Under the pieces are notes generated by a model. It worked only from the letters and a program-made list of their open reading frames with translations. It was not told the origin of the DNA and did not search any database. 64,000 nt of DNA from Mycolicibacterium wolinskyi (GTDB taxonomy: Bacteria > Actinomycetota > Actinomycetes > Mycobacteriales > Mycobacteriaceae), in the NCBI RefSeq assembly GCF_002101965.1, contig NZ_LQQA01000017.1, positions 1-64,000 of the forward strand, read 5' to 3'. The position numbers and the translations under genes were made by a program. This document shows positions 21,989 through 30,434 of the stretch, one piece after another. How positions within the stretch are numbered: the stretch's first letter is position 1; every line of letters starts with the position of its first letter.

Positions 21989-23645
21989 GCCGTGACCTTA
22001 CCGCCCGCCGGGTGGCCAGTGAATCGTGGGCGCTGCGAACCGATTCCAACGGTACGCGGCTGTCCAGGCCCAGCGCATCGTCGACGATCCTGACCGCACC
22101 GAGCAGTTCGCCCCGGCTCAACAGCGCCGCAATCCGGCGCCTGACATCCCGCAGCTGCGAGCTGCGCTCGGCGATCAGTCGCGGCGCCGGCACCAGCCAT
22201 CGATCCGCTTCGCGCGGTTCGATTTTCAGGATGCCGCCACCGTAGGACCGGCCGACCATCTCGGCATGCAAGAGGGTCGCCGAGTTCAGTGCGGCCAACG
22301 GCAGCAGGTCGCGGCCCAACCCGCTGAGTCCGTCGCGCAGGTACACCCCGTGCACAGAGTTGAGGTGGTGCGCTTTGGCCCGGTTGGTGACCAGGCGTGG
22401 GGTGTCGGCGTTCATACAGGTCAGCAAGAGGTCGGCCGGCTCGACCAGCGGCACCAGATACCAGGGCTCACGGACCCGGCACTTGTAGGCCAGATGCACC
22501 CCGGCAGCACGCCCGGCCTCCACATACCGCTTGGCGGCGGCCGAGAGCGCTCCCGTGGGCCGGAAGAGATGGATCGACTTACCGTCCTCCCCTAGCCGTG
22601 CCAGCTGGTCGGCCGACAGCGTGAGGCCGCGCAGATGCGCGCTGCCCGGCGGAGACAGCGGCAGCACATCGGCCGGCCGCAGCCCCAGCTCACGTACCCG
22701 GGCCGGCGACAGGGCGAAATAGCCATTGTTGCCGGTGACCATGCCGAGCGTGGTGTCGGCCCAGTGTTCGAGCAGCGTGAAATCGCCTGCGGTGTGCAGT
22801 GCATGGAGTGCATCGACCGGGCCGTTGCCGACGAGGCCGCTGATCCACTTGTCCGCCGGATCGCGTGGTGACCAATTCCGTTGCACGAGCTCGGATGTCA
22901 GCGATTCGGCATTGCGAGCCCGATGGATGACGGCATGACCTGACGGGCCGCCGTCGAAACCGTCGGCCAGCAGCAGCACGACATCGGCCTCGGCTTCCGG
23001 GAACACCTGCTCGTCGAACATCACCAACTCGACGCTGGCGAACCGGTCGAACAGGAATTTCCGCACGGCCGCCGCGTAATTGACGCTGAGTAGCTCCGCA
23101 GGCAGCACGAGCGCCATCCGGCCGCCGGGCCGCAGGAACAGCGCGGCGTGGACCGTGAATGCCGCCCAGCTCGACGCGAGACCGGACAGCGTGACGCCGG
23201 CTTTGAGCGCGGCGCGCCGCGACTGTGCACGAGCCTGTCCGCGGAAGTCCTGATACCGGATGTACGGCGGATTGCCGATCACCGCCGCATATTCCGGACG
23301 CGGATCGACGCCGAAGAAATCAGCGGTGCGGATCCGGGCCCGTCCGCCGGCCTCGGTCACCCGTCGCCGCGCGGTCGCGGCACTGGCCGGGTGGATCTCG
23401 ACGCCGTCGACCTCCGGCTCAGGCGCCCCCAGCTCACGCAATCGGTGGGTGACCGCCACCAGGAACGCCGCATCACCGGCCGACGGCTCGAAGATACGGT
23501 CGTCGGCCGATCGCACTGCCCATTGCGCGAGATAGGCCGTGATGGCGTCGGGCGTGAAGAATGCACCGCGTACCTTGCGAGCGTCGGCGGTGTCAGTCAC
23601 CCCGTCATTGTTGCCGACGGCACCGACAAAGTCCCGGAAGGACAT
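21978..23645 (-). CDS. N6-adenine DNA methyltransferase (gamma class)
   Basis: This 555-residue protein has the motifs of amino-methyltransferases in gamma order: RGAFFTP (motif X, about residue 27), EPSAGDAAFL (motif I, 53), GVEIHP (motif II), TADFF (motif III) and the catalytic NPPY at 125-128. The C-terminal half, from about 270, would be the target recognition domain. Architecture is like M.TaqI/M.PaeR7I. It precedes and overlaps the probable endonuclease gene, so it should protect host DNA. It is divergent from the HNH gene (105 bp between starts). Confidence 0.9.
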   Translation of the reverse strand: MSFRDFVGAVGNNDGVTDTADARKVRGAFFTPDAITAYLAQWAVRSADDRIFEPSAGDAAFLVAVTHRLRELGAPEPEVDGVEIHPASAATARRRVTEAGGRARIRTADFFGVDPRPEYAAVIGNPPYIRYQDFRGQARAQSRRAALKAGVTLSGLASSWAAFTVHAALFLRPGGRMALVLPAELLSVNYAAAVRKFLFDRFASVELVMFDEQVFPEAEADVVLLLADGFDGGPSGHAVIHRARNAESLTSELVQRNWSPRDPADKWISGLVGNGPVDALHALHTAGDFTLLEHWADTTLGMVTGNNGYFALSPARVRELGLRPADVLPLSPPGSAHLRGLTLSADQLARLGEDGKSIHLFRPTGALSAAAKRYVEAGRAAGVHLAYKCRVREPWYLVPLVEPADLLLTCMNADTPRLVTNRAKAHHLNSVHGVYLRDGLSGLGRDLLPLAALNSATLLHAEMVGRSYGGGILKIEPREADRWLVPAPRLIAERSSQLRDVRRRIAALLSRGELLGAVRIVDDALGLDSRVPLESVRSAHDSLATRRAVRSRRAR

Positions 23646-23714
23646 GTGGCGGTGGTCCTACCGCTCTTCTGTTGCCCACCTGGCCGCCGACAGTCGCGCA
23701 CTGTGGCAAAAGCG

Positions 23715-23743
23715 TTGCTGCGCTGTGGAAACGCGAGTATCAT
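23715..23743 (+). promoter_or_regulatory. Promoter of the DUF222/HNH gene
   Basis: TTGCTG (-35, 23715-23720), a 17-bp spacer and TATCAT (-10, 23738-23743) are followed by 7 nt and then the GTG start codon at 23751. This geometry predicts a leaderless mRNA that starts at the GTG itself. Confidence 0.7.
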
Positions 23744-23758
23744 CGAACATGTGTTCGA
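23743..23758. promoter_or_regulatory. LexA (SOS) box overlapping the start codon
   Basis: TCGAAC-ATGT-GTTCGA is a perfect palindrome and matches the mycobacterial LexA consensus TCGAAC-N4-GTTCGA exactly. It overlaps the last base of the -10 hexamer and contains the GTG start codon (23751-23753), so bound LexA would block the promoter until DNA damage. LexA boxes are known in front of 13E12-repeat (DUF222) genes in M. tuberculosis. Confidence 0.9.
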
Positions 23759-25370
23759 ATCGCGCACGCTCCCGTCGCTCGGTGACCTCACCGACGCGGC
23801 GCTGATCGACGCGCTCGCGCAACGCACGCGTGCTGAGGCCATTTCGGCCGCAGAGCGGCTGGCAGCCATCGGTGAGATCGTGGCTCGTCATTGTGACGAC
23901 GAGGACGACGCCTCTGCGCACCGCGCGATCGATGGCTGGGAGTGCGCTACCGCGGCGGTCAGCGCGGCGTGCAATCTCGGTCGCCGGGCCGCCTCGGCGC
24001 AAATGCGCATCGCCGAGGCGCTACGTGACCGGCTGCCGAACGTGGCGGCGGTGTTCGGGCAGGGCCATATCTCCGCGAAAGTCGTGGCCACGATCACCTG
24101 GCGCACCCAACTCGTGGTCGACACCGAAGCCCTCGCGTTGATCGATACCGCGTTGGCCGGTGCGGCCACAAGCTACGGGACGCTGTCGGCCACCAAGGTC
24201 GAGCAAGCCATCGATGTGTGGGTGGAGAAGTTCGATCCTGCCGCGGTACGCCGGACACGCACTGCGGCTCGCAGCCGCGACGTGAACTTCGGCGACACCG
24301 ACGATCCCGCGGGCACTGTGTCGATCTGGGGCCGGTTGTCGAGAATCGACGGCGCGATTCTGAAACAGCGGCTCACCGACATGGCGTGCGGCGTATGTGA
24401 CGGCGACCCGCGCACCATGGCCCAGCGCAGGTCAGATGCCTTGGGCGCGCTTGGAGCCGGGGCTGATCGGCTGACCTGTCTGTGTGGCAGCCCTGACTGC
24501 GCCGCGGCCGGGGTCGATCCCCGGGCCGACAGCGTGGTGATTTACGTGCTCACCGACGAGTTGCCCACGTCCTCTCCCAGCAGCGACGACAGCACGTCAC
24601 AGGCTGACGTTTCACCAACAGAGAATGCGGGCGACGACGGTGACGCGCGGGAACCACACGGCGTTGAGGATCCGCAACCCGAGAACATTGCCAGTGCCCC
24701 CGCGGCGCCCCGAGATCCACTGTTACACGGCGAACCCGATGTCGCCGAGCTTGCCGCCGATTCCGTGCCCGCGGTATCGGGTGGGCCGGGCGTGCTGCTC
24801 GGCGGCGGCATCGTGCCCGCCCCCGTGTTGGCCGAGCTGATCGCCACCGGGGCCGCGGTGAAACCTCTCAAAGATGCCGGCGCACTTGGCGACGAGGCGC
24901 ACTATCGGCCCTCGTCAGGTTTGGCGGCGTTCGTACGGATGCGGGACCTGACCTGTCAGTTCCCGGGGTGTGGTGTCTCGGCGCAGTATTGCGACCTCGA
25001 CCATGCCGTCGCGTGGCCGGCCGGTCCCACCCATCCGGGCAACCTCGGCGCCAAATGCCGAAACCATCACCTGCTGAAGACCTTTCACACCGGCGTTGAC
25101 GGCTGGACCGATGTGCAACATCCCGACGGCAGCCACACCTGGACCGCTCCAACCGGCCACACGTCGCACACTGCTCCGTTCAGCCGAATTCTGTTCCCCC
25201 ACTGGAAACCCCACACACCGCCGCCACCCGCGGGGCCGCCACCAGCACCCAACGCCGACCGGGTGGCCAAGATGCCGACGCGCGCACGAACCCGTCGGCA
25301 AACCCGCGATCAACGTATCAATGCCGAACGCCGACTGAACATCGAACTGGACAGACCACCACCGTTCTGA
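23751..25370 (+). CDS. DUF222/13E12-family HNH endonuclease, SOS-controlled
   Basis: This 539-residue protein has an N-terminal DUF222 helical domain (about 10-290), an acidic low-complexity linker (about 270-330), and a C-terminal HNH nuclease. The nuclease zinc and catalytic residues are seen in LTCQFPGCGVSAQYCDLDHAVAW ... GNLGAKCRNHHLLKTFH, split here only by the text. GTG at 23751 was chosen because it fits the leaderless promoter; the open frame upstream belongs to antisense methyltransferase sequence. The family is multicopy and mobile-looking in mycobacteria. Its function is unproven but DNA cleavage is expected. Confidence 0.9.
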   Translation: MFESRTLPSLGDLTDAALIDALAQRTRAEAISAAERLAAIGEIVARHCDDEDDASAHRAIDGWECATAAVSAACNLGRRAASAQMRIAEALRDRLPNVAAVFGQGHISAKVVATITWRTQLVVDTEALALIDTALAGAATSYGTLSATKVEQAIDVWVEKFDPAAVRRTRTAARSRDVNFGDTDDPAGTVSIWGRLSRIDGAILKQRLTDMACGVCDGDPRTMAQRRSDALGALGAGADRLTCLCGSPDCAAAGVDPRADSVVIYVLTDELPTSSPSSDDSTSQADVSPTENAGDDGDAREPHGVEDPQPENIASAPAAPRDPLLHGEPDVAELAADSVPAVSGGPGVLLGGGIVPAPVLAELIATGAAVKPLKDAGALGDEAHYRPSSGLAAFVRMRDLTCQFPGCGVSAQYCDLDHAVAWPAGPTHPGNLGAKCRNHHLLKTFHTGVDGWTDVQHPDGSHTWTAPTGHTSHTAPFSRILFPHWKPHTPPPPAGPPPAPNADRVAKMPTRARTRRQTRDQRINAERRLNIELDRPPPF

Positions 25371-25391
25371 CCGATTCGATTCTGCGGGCCG

Positions 25392-25745
25392 CTATCCCGT
25401 CGGTTCGCCACCCAACAACAGGTCGGCGTCGAAGCACGTGTGTGCGCCGGTGTGGCAGGCCGCACCGACCTGGTCGACCTCCAGCAGCACGGTGTCACCG
25501 TCGCAGTCCAGACGAATCGAGTGCACGTACTGCGTGTGCCCGGAGGTCGCGCCCTTGACCCACTGCTCACCGCGGGACCGTGAGAAGTACGTGGCCTCAC
25601 GGGTTTCCAGAGTGCGGGCCAATGCGTCGTCGTCCATCCAGGCGACCATCAAAACCTTGCCGGTGCCACGTTCCTGCGCCACCGCGCTGAACAGCCCGTC
25701 AGCATTCCGCTTCAACCGAGCGGCGATTTTCGGATCGAGACTCAT
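25392..25745 (-). CDS. hisI: Phosphoribosyl-AMP cyclohydrolase
   Basis: This 117-residue monofunctional HisI opens the adenine ring of PR-AMP. The motifs MVAWMDDDALARTLET, FSRSRGEQWVKGATSGH and the zinc/magnesium-binding DCDGDTVLLEVDQVGAACHTG are present. It is the last gene of the his operon and overlaps hisF by 4 bp. It converges on the HNH gene (21-bp gap with no terminator that I can see). Confidence 0.95.
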   Translation of the reverse strand: MSLDPKIAARLKRNADGLFSAVAQERGTGKVLMVAWMDDDALARTLETREATYFSRSRGEQWVKGATSGHTQYVHSIRLDCDGDTVLLEVDQVGAACHTGAHTCFDADLLLGGEPTG

Positions 25746-26527
25746 CGCACAATGATCCCTTCCGCCGCCATCGCCGCCTTGACCTGGGCAATGGTCAGTT
25801 CCCGGAAATGGAACACACTGGCGGCCAGCACTGCATCGGCGCCGGCCTGCACAGCGGGCGCGAAATCAGCCACCGCACCGGCACCACCGCTGGCGATCAC
25901 CGGAACCCCGACCGCCGCCCGCACCGCCCGCAGCATCTCCAGATCGAATCCGGCCTTGGTGCCGTCGCGGTCCATCGAGTTCAGCAGGATCTCCCCGACA
26001 CCGAGCTCCGCACCCCGCGTGGCCCACTCGACCGCGTCGATACCCGTACCGCGGCGGCCGCCGTGCGTGGTGACCTCCCAGCCGGACGGGGTCGGCGCGT
26101 CACCGGCGGGCACCGTCCTGGCGTCGACGCTCAGCACGATGCACTGCGAGCCGAACTGCCGGGCCATCTCGGCGAGCAGTTCGGGCCGCGCGATCGCGGC
26201 GGTGTTGACCGAAACCTTGTCCGCACCGGCACGCAGCAGGACATCGACGTCGTCGACCGAACGCACGCCACCGCCGACCGTCAACGGGATGAACACCTGC
26301 TCGGCGGTCCGTTTCACCACTTCGAGCATGGTGGCCCGGCCCGACGACGAGGCGGTCACGTCGAGGAAAGTCAGCTCGTCGGCACCCTCGGCGTCGTAGG
26401 CGGCTGCGAGTTCGACGGGATCGCCCGCGTCGCGCAGGTTCTCGAAGTTCACGCCTTTGACGACCCGGCCGGCGTCGACATCCAGGCACGGGATCACCCT
26501 GGTGGCGACATCGGATACGACGCTCAC
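25742..26527 (-). CDS. hisF: Imidazole glycerol phosphate synthase, cyclase subunit
   Basis: This 261-residue barrel is the HisF partner of HisH, making imidazole glycerol phosphate and AICAR. Catalytic aspartates lie in VIPCLDVDAGRVVKG and NSMDRDGTKAG. The GTG at 26527 overlaps the impA stop by 4 bp (GTGA); the longer frame upstream is out-of-frame impA. Length is normal. Confidence 0.95.
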   Translation of the reverse strand: MSVVSDVATRVIPCLDVDAGRVVKGVNFENLRDAGDPVELAAAYDAEGADELTFLDVTASSSGRATMLEVVKRTAEQVFIPLTVGGGVRSVDDVDVLLRAGADKVSVNTAAIARPELLAEMARQFGSQCIVLSVDARTVPAGDAPTPSGWEVTTHGGRRGTGIDAVEWATRGAELGVGEILLNSMDRDGTKAGFDLEMLRAVRAAVGVPVIASGGAGAVADFAPAVQAGADAVLAASVFHFRELTIAQVKAAMAAEGIIVR

Positions 26528-27345
26528 AGGTAGTCCTCCGGATTCCCAGCCGATTTCACGATCTCCAACATCTTCTCGTGCACGCCGGGCGCGGCGGCCA
26601 GTGCCGACTTCGACTCGACGGTCCACGGCTCGCCCGCCAGATCGGTCACGATGCCGCCGGCCGCCCGCACCAGCGCGACTCCGGCCGCATGGTCCCAGAT
26701 GTGGTGCCCGAAACTGATTGCACCACCGAGGATTCCGGCACCCACATAGGCCAGGTCCACCCCGGTGGCCCCGTGCATGCGCACCCGCGAGCAGACCCGG
26801 CTGAGGTTGGCGAGTACGGCCGCGCGGTAGCGGCCGGGAAACCGCCCCCGCGAATCGATGTTGAACGTCTGGATACCGATGATGGAATCGGCGAGTGTGG
26901 GCGAGCCGAGCGGCTGCCGCGCCACGCCGTTGTCCTCCAAGGGGCCGCCGACGATTGCCGAGTACCGCTGCCCCATGAACGGCAGCCAGGTCAGGCCGGC
27001 GACGGGTTCGCCTTCCGCCAACAGTCCCAGCAGGATCGCAGCCATCGGGGAACCGGCCGCGTAGTTGAACGTTCCGTCGATCGGGTCGAGCACCCACACC
27101 AACGACGAGTCGATCGGCTCGCCGCCGAATTCCTCACCGTGCACCCCGATTCCGGTGGCCTCGGTCAGCGCCCGCACCACTTGCCGCTCGATCGCGAGAT
27201 CGACCTCGGTCGCGAAGTCGTTGCCCTGCTTGCGAACAGCGGAGTCGGCGCGGTGCCCGGCGACGAACGGAACCGCAGCGGCGTCGAGGATCTCGGCCGC
27301 GGTGGCGACCAATGCGGCGAGCTTTGAAGTCTCCAGTTCCCCCAC
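26524..27345 (-). CDS. impA: Inositol monophosphatase-family phosphatase in the his operon
   Basis: This 273-residue Mg-dependent phosphatase has GEEF, WVLDPIDGTFNY (metal site) and HIWDHAAGVALVRAAGG. The family hydrolyses inositol-1-phosphate, fructose bisphosphate or histidinol phosphate. In M. tuberculosis the same operon position is annotated impA. No other histidinol-phosphate phosphatase lies in the window, so a role in His synthesis is possible but unproven. It sits 5 bp after hisA and overlaps hisF. Confidence 0.88.
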   Translation of the reverse strand: MGELETSKLAALVATAAEILDAAAVPFVAGHRADSAVRKQGNDFATEVDLAIERQVVRALTEATGIGVHGEEFGGEPIDSSLVWVLDPIDGTFNYAAGSPMAAILLGLLAEGEPVAGLTWLPFMGQRYSAIVGGPLEDNGVARQPLGSPTLADSIIGIQTFNIDSRGRFPGRYRAAVLANLSRVCSRVRMHGATGVDLAYVGAGILGGAISFGHHIWDHAAGVALVRAAGGIVTDLAGEPWTVESKSALAAAPGVHEKMLEIVKSAGNPEDYL

Positions 27346-27350
27346 CGCCG

Positions 27351-28085
27351 TTATCCGCTGACCGCGGCCAACGCCTGCGGCAACGTGAATCGCCCGGCGT
27401 AGAGCGCCTTGCCGACGATCGCGCCTTCCACACCGCTTCCGGTGAGCGTCGCAATCGCCCGCAGATCGTCGAGGCTCGAAACGCCGCCCGACGCGATCAC
27501 CGGAGCGTCGGTACGGCCGGCGACCGCCGACAACAGCTCCAGATTGGGTCCGGTCAGCGTGCCGTCCTTGGTCACGTCGGTGACGACGAACCGCGAACAG
27601 CCTTCGCGGTCAAGACGTTCCAGCACCTCCCACAGATCGCCACCGTCGGTCTCCCAGCCGCGGCCGCGAAGCCGGTGGGCGCCATCGACGATCTGGACAT
27701 CGAGTCCGACCGCCACCTTGTCGCCGTACTCGGCGATGGCCCGCGCACACCACTGCGGGTTCTCGAGCGCCGCGGTGCCGATGTTGACCCGGGCACAACC
27801 CGTCGCCAGGGCTGCCTTGAGCGAATCGTCGTCGCGGATACCGCCGGACAGCTCCACGTCGACGTCGAGCTTGCCGACCACCTCGGCGAGCAGTTCACGG
27901 TTGCTGCCCCGGCCGAACGCGGCGTCCAGATCGACCAGGTGAATCCACTCGGCGCCATCGCGTTGCCAGGCCTCTGCGGCCTCCAACGCCGAGCCGTAAT
28001 CGGTCTCGCTGCCAGCCTTGCCCTGAACGAGCCGTACCGCCTGACCGCCGACCACGTCGACAGCGGGGAGCAAAATCAAACTCAC
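27351..28085 (-). CDS. priA: Bifunctional HisA/TrpF isomerase (PriA)
   Basis: This 244-residue barrel isomerises both ProFAR (His pathway) and phosphoribosyl anthranilate (Trp pathway). Residues matching the M. tuberculosis PriA dual-substrate set appear with a one-residue shift: Asp10 and Asp174 as acid/base, Arg18 in loop 1, Asp129, and Arg142/Trp144 in GRGWETDGG. The trp cluster lacks trpF, which fits. It overlaps hisH by 4 bp. Confidence 0.93.
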   Translation of the reverse strand: MSLILLPAVDVVGGQAVRLVQGKAGSETDYGSALEAAEAWQRDGAEWIHLVDLDAAFGRGSNRELLAEVVGKLDVDVELSGGIRDDDSLKAALATGCARVNIGTAALENPQWCARAIAEYGDKVAVGLDVQIVDGAHRLRGRGWETDGGDLWEVLERLDREGCSRFVVTDVTKDGTLTGPNLELLSAVAGRTDAPVIASGGVSSLDDLRAIATLTGSGVEGAIVGKALYAGRFTLPQALAAVSG

Positions 28086-28699
28086 AGTCCCTCAACCCAA
28101 TTCGCGAGGAGCGTCGCACCGGCGTCGCCACTCTTCTCCGGATGAAATTGTGTCGCCGACAAGGCGCCGTCCTCGACGGCGGCGATGAACGGCACGTGAT
28201 GCGTAGCCCACGTCACCAGGGCTTCGGATCGTCCCGTCCATTCCTGTGCGGCGTAGGAATGGACGAAGTAGAAGCGGGTGGCGGCGTCGAGGCCCTTGAA
28301 CAGCGTGCTGCCGTCGGGCGCGTCCACGACGTTCCAACCCATGTGCGGCACCACCGGCGCATCCAGCCGGGTGACCGATCCGGGCCACTGCCCGCAACCG
28401 ACGGATTCCACCCCGAACTCGATGCCCCGCGCGAACAAGATCTGCATACCCACGCACACCCCGAGCACCGGACGGCCGTTCTGCAACCGATCGGCGATGA
28501 TCTTCTCGCCGCCGATCGAGCGCAGCCCGGTCATGCACGCCTCGAACGCCCCCACACCGGGCACCACCAGGCCGTCGGCCGCCGCGGCGGCGCCCGGGTC
28601 GGCGGTCACCTCGACATCGGCTCCGACCCGCTCAAGCGCCCGCTGCGCCGACCGCAGGTTGCCCGAGCCGTAGTCGAGCACCACGAGTTTCTTTGTCAC
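28082..28699 (-). CDS. hisH: Imidazole glycerol phosphate synthase, glutaminase subunit
   Basis: This 205-residue class I amidotransferase supplies ammonia to HisF. The triad is visible as Cys82 (LGVCVGMQ), His186 and Glu188 (QFHPEKSGDAG). The oxyanion region PGVGAF is also present. It overlaps hisB and hisA by 4 bp on each side. Confidence 0.95.
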   Translation of the reverse strand: MTKKLVVLDYGSGNLRSAQRALERVGADVEVTADPGAAAAADGLVVPGVGAFEACMTGLRSIGGEKIIADRLQNGRPVLGVCVGMQILFARGIEFGVESVGCGQWPGSVTRLDAPVVPHMGWNVVDAPDGSTLFKGLDAATRFYFVHSYAAQEWTGRSEALVTWATHHVPFIAAVEDGALSATQFHPEKSGDAGATLLANWVEGL

Positions 28700-29304
28700 A
28701 GCGTGCCTTTGGTCGAAGGAACGCCGGTCACGCGGGGGTCGAACTCCACGGCCTGCCGCAGCGCCCTCGCGACCGCCTTGTACTGGGCCTCGGTGATGTG
28801 GTGCGGATCGCGGCCGTAGAGCGTGCGCACATGTAGAGCGATGCGCGCGTTGAAGGCCAGCGACTCGAACACATGCCGGTTGATCACGGTGTGGTACGGC
28901 GCGCTCGATCCGGCGATCGTGAATTCGACCATGAACTCCGGCTCACCGGTGTGCACGAAGTACGGCCGGCCCGACACGTCGACAGCGGCATGCGCCAACG
29001 TCTCGTCCATCGGGATGAACGCATCGCCGAACCGGCGGATCCCCTTCTTGTCGCCCAGCGCCTCACCGAGGGCCTGCCCCAGCACGATCGCGGTGTCCTC
29101 GACGGTGTGATGCCCCTCGATCTCGATGTCGCCCTTGGCGTGCACGGTCAGATCGAAGCTCGCGTGGCTGCCGAGCGACGTGAGCATGTGGTCGAAGAAC
29201 GGGACGCCGGTGTCGATGTCGACGACACCGGTGCCGTCGAGGTCGAGCTCGACGACGATGTCGGATTCCTTGGTCTTGCGTTCGACCTTCGCGCGACGGC
29301 TCAC
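28696..29304 (-). CDS. hisB: Imidazoleglycerol-phosphate dehydratase
   Basis: This 202-residue monofunctional HisB lacks the phosphatase domain of enteric HisB. Manganese-binding histidine clusters appear in FFDHMLTSLGSHASFD, EGHHTVEDTAI and DPHHITEAQYKAVARAL. It overlaps both neighbours by 4 bp. Confidence 0.96.
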   Translation of the reverse strand: MSRRAKVERKTKESDIVVELDLDGTGVVDIDTGVPFFDHMLTSLGSHASFDLTVHAKGDIEIEGHHTVEDTAIVLGQALGEALGDKKGIRRFGDAFIPMDETLAHAAVDVSGRPYFVHTGEPEFMVEFTIAGSSAPYHTVINRHVFESLAFNARIALHVRTLYGRDPHHITEAQYKAVARALRQAVEFDPRVTGVPSTKGTL

Positions 29305-30434
29305 GATGCTCCTACCGGGCTGTTGAGTTCGGTCTTGGCCACTTCGGCACTGGTGGCCAGAAATGCGTCGTTCTCGTCCGCCAGGCCGATGGTCACCCGC
29401 AAGTAGCCGGGGATCCCGACGTCACGGATGAGCACTCCGTCGTCCAGGTAACGCTGCCAGGTGGCGGGGGCATCGGTGAATTCACCGAACAGGACGAAAT
29501 TGGCGTCGCTCGGGATCACCCGGAACCCCAGCCGCGCCAACTCGGCGCTGACCCGGTCGCGTTCGGCCGCGAGCTTGGCGACACTGCCCAGCGTCTCGTC
29601 GGCGTGGCGCAGTGCGGCGCGCGCCGCTGCCTGCGTCAGCACCGACAGGTGATAGGGCAACCGCACCAATAGCAGCGCGTCGATCACCGCGGGCGCGGCG
29701 GCAAGGTAACCGAGCCGCCCACCCGCGAACGCGAACGCCTTGCTCATGGTGCGGGAGACGACGAGCTTGGCCGGGTACTCGTCGAGCAGGGCCACCGCGC
29801 TGGGTTGCGAGGAGAACTCGCCGTAGGCCTCGTCGACGATCAGGATGCCGCCTGCCATGGCGTCGAGGACCCGGCGCAGGTCATCCAGCGGAATGCTCTG
29901 TCCCGAAGGGTTGTTCGGGCTGGTCACGAACACCACGTCGGGCCTGCGGTCCTTGATGGCCGCGATCGCGACATCGACGTCGAGGCCGAAATCGTCTGAC
30001 CTCGCGGCCTGCAACCACTCGGTCTGGGTGCCGTCGGAGATGATCGGATGCATCGAGTACGAGGGCACGAAACCGATCGCGCTGCGGCCCGGGCCGCCGA
30101 ACGCCTGCAGCAGCTGCTGCAGGATCTCGTTGGAGCCGTTGGCCGCCCACAGGTTGTCCACCGTCAGATGCGTACCCGTCGCCGCGGTCAGGTATGCCGC
30201 CAGATCGGTACGCAACGCGACCGCGTCCCGGTCGGGATAGCGGTGCAGTTCGGCCGCCGCCTCGCGCACTGACGCCGCGACGTCGTCGACGAGCGCCTGA
30301 GTCGGCGGGTGCGGGTTCTCATTGGTGTTGAGCCGCACCGGAACCTGCAATTGCGGCGCGCCGTACGGCGACTTGCCGCGCAGATTGTCGCGCAACGGCA
30401 GATCGGCCAGCGTCACATCCTTTGCGCCCGTCAC
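29301..30434 (-). CDS. hisC: Histidinol-phosphate aminotransferase
   Basis: This 377-residue fold-type I PLP enzyme converts imidazole acetol phosphate to histidinol phosphate. NTNENPHPPT, the PNNPSGQ stretch, IVDEAYGEF and the PLP-lysine region SRTMSKAFAFAGGRLGY are present. It overlaps hisD and hisB by 4 bp. Confidence 0.95.
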   Translation of the reverse strand: MTGAKDVTLADLPLRDNLRGKSPYGAPQLQVPVRLNTNENPHPPTQALVDDVAASVREAAAELHRYPDRDAVALRTDLAAYLTAATGTHLTVDNLWAANGSNEILQQLLQAFGGPGRSAIGFVPSYSMHPIISDGTQTEWLQAARSDDFGLDVDVAIAAIKDRRPDVVFVTSPNNPSGQSIPLDDLRRVLDAMAGGILIVDEAYGEFSSQPSAVALLDEYPAKLVVSRTMSKAFAFAGGRLGYLAAAPAVIDALLLVRLPYHLSVLTQAAARAALRHADETLGSVAKLAAERDRVSAELARLGFRVIPSDANFVLFGEFTDAPATWQRYLDDGVLIRDVGIPGYLRVTIGLADENDAFLATSAEVAKTELNSPVGAS

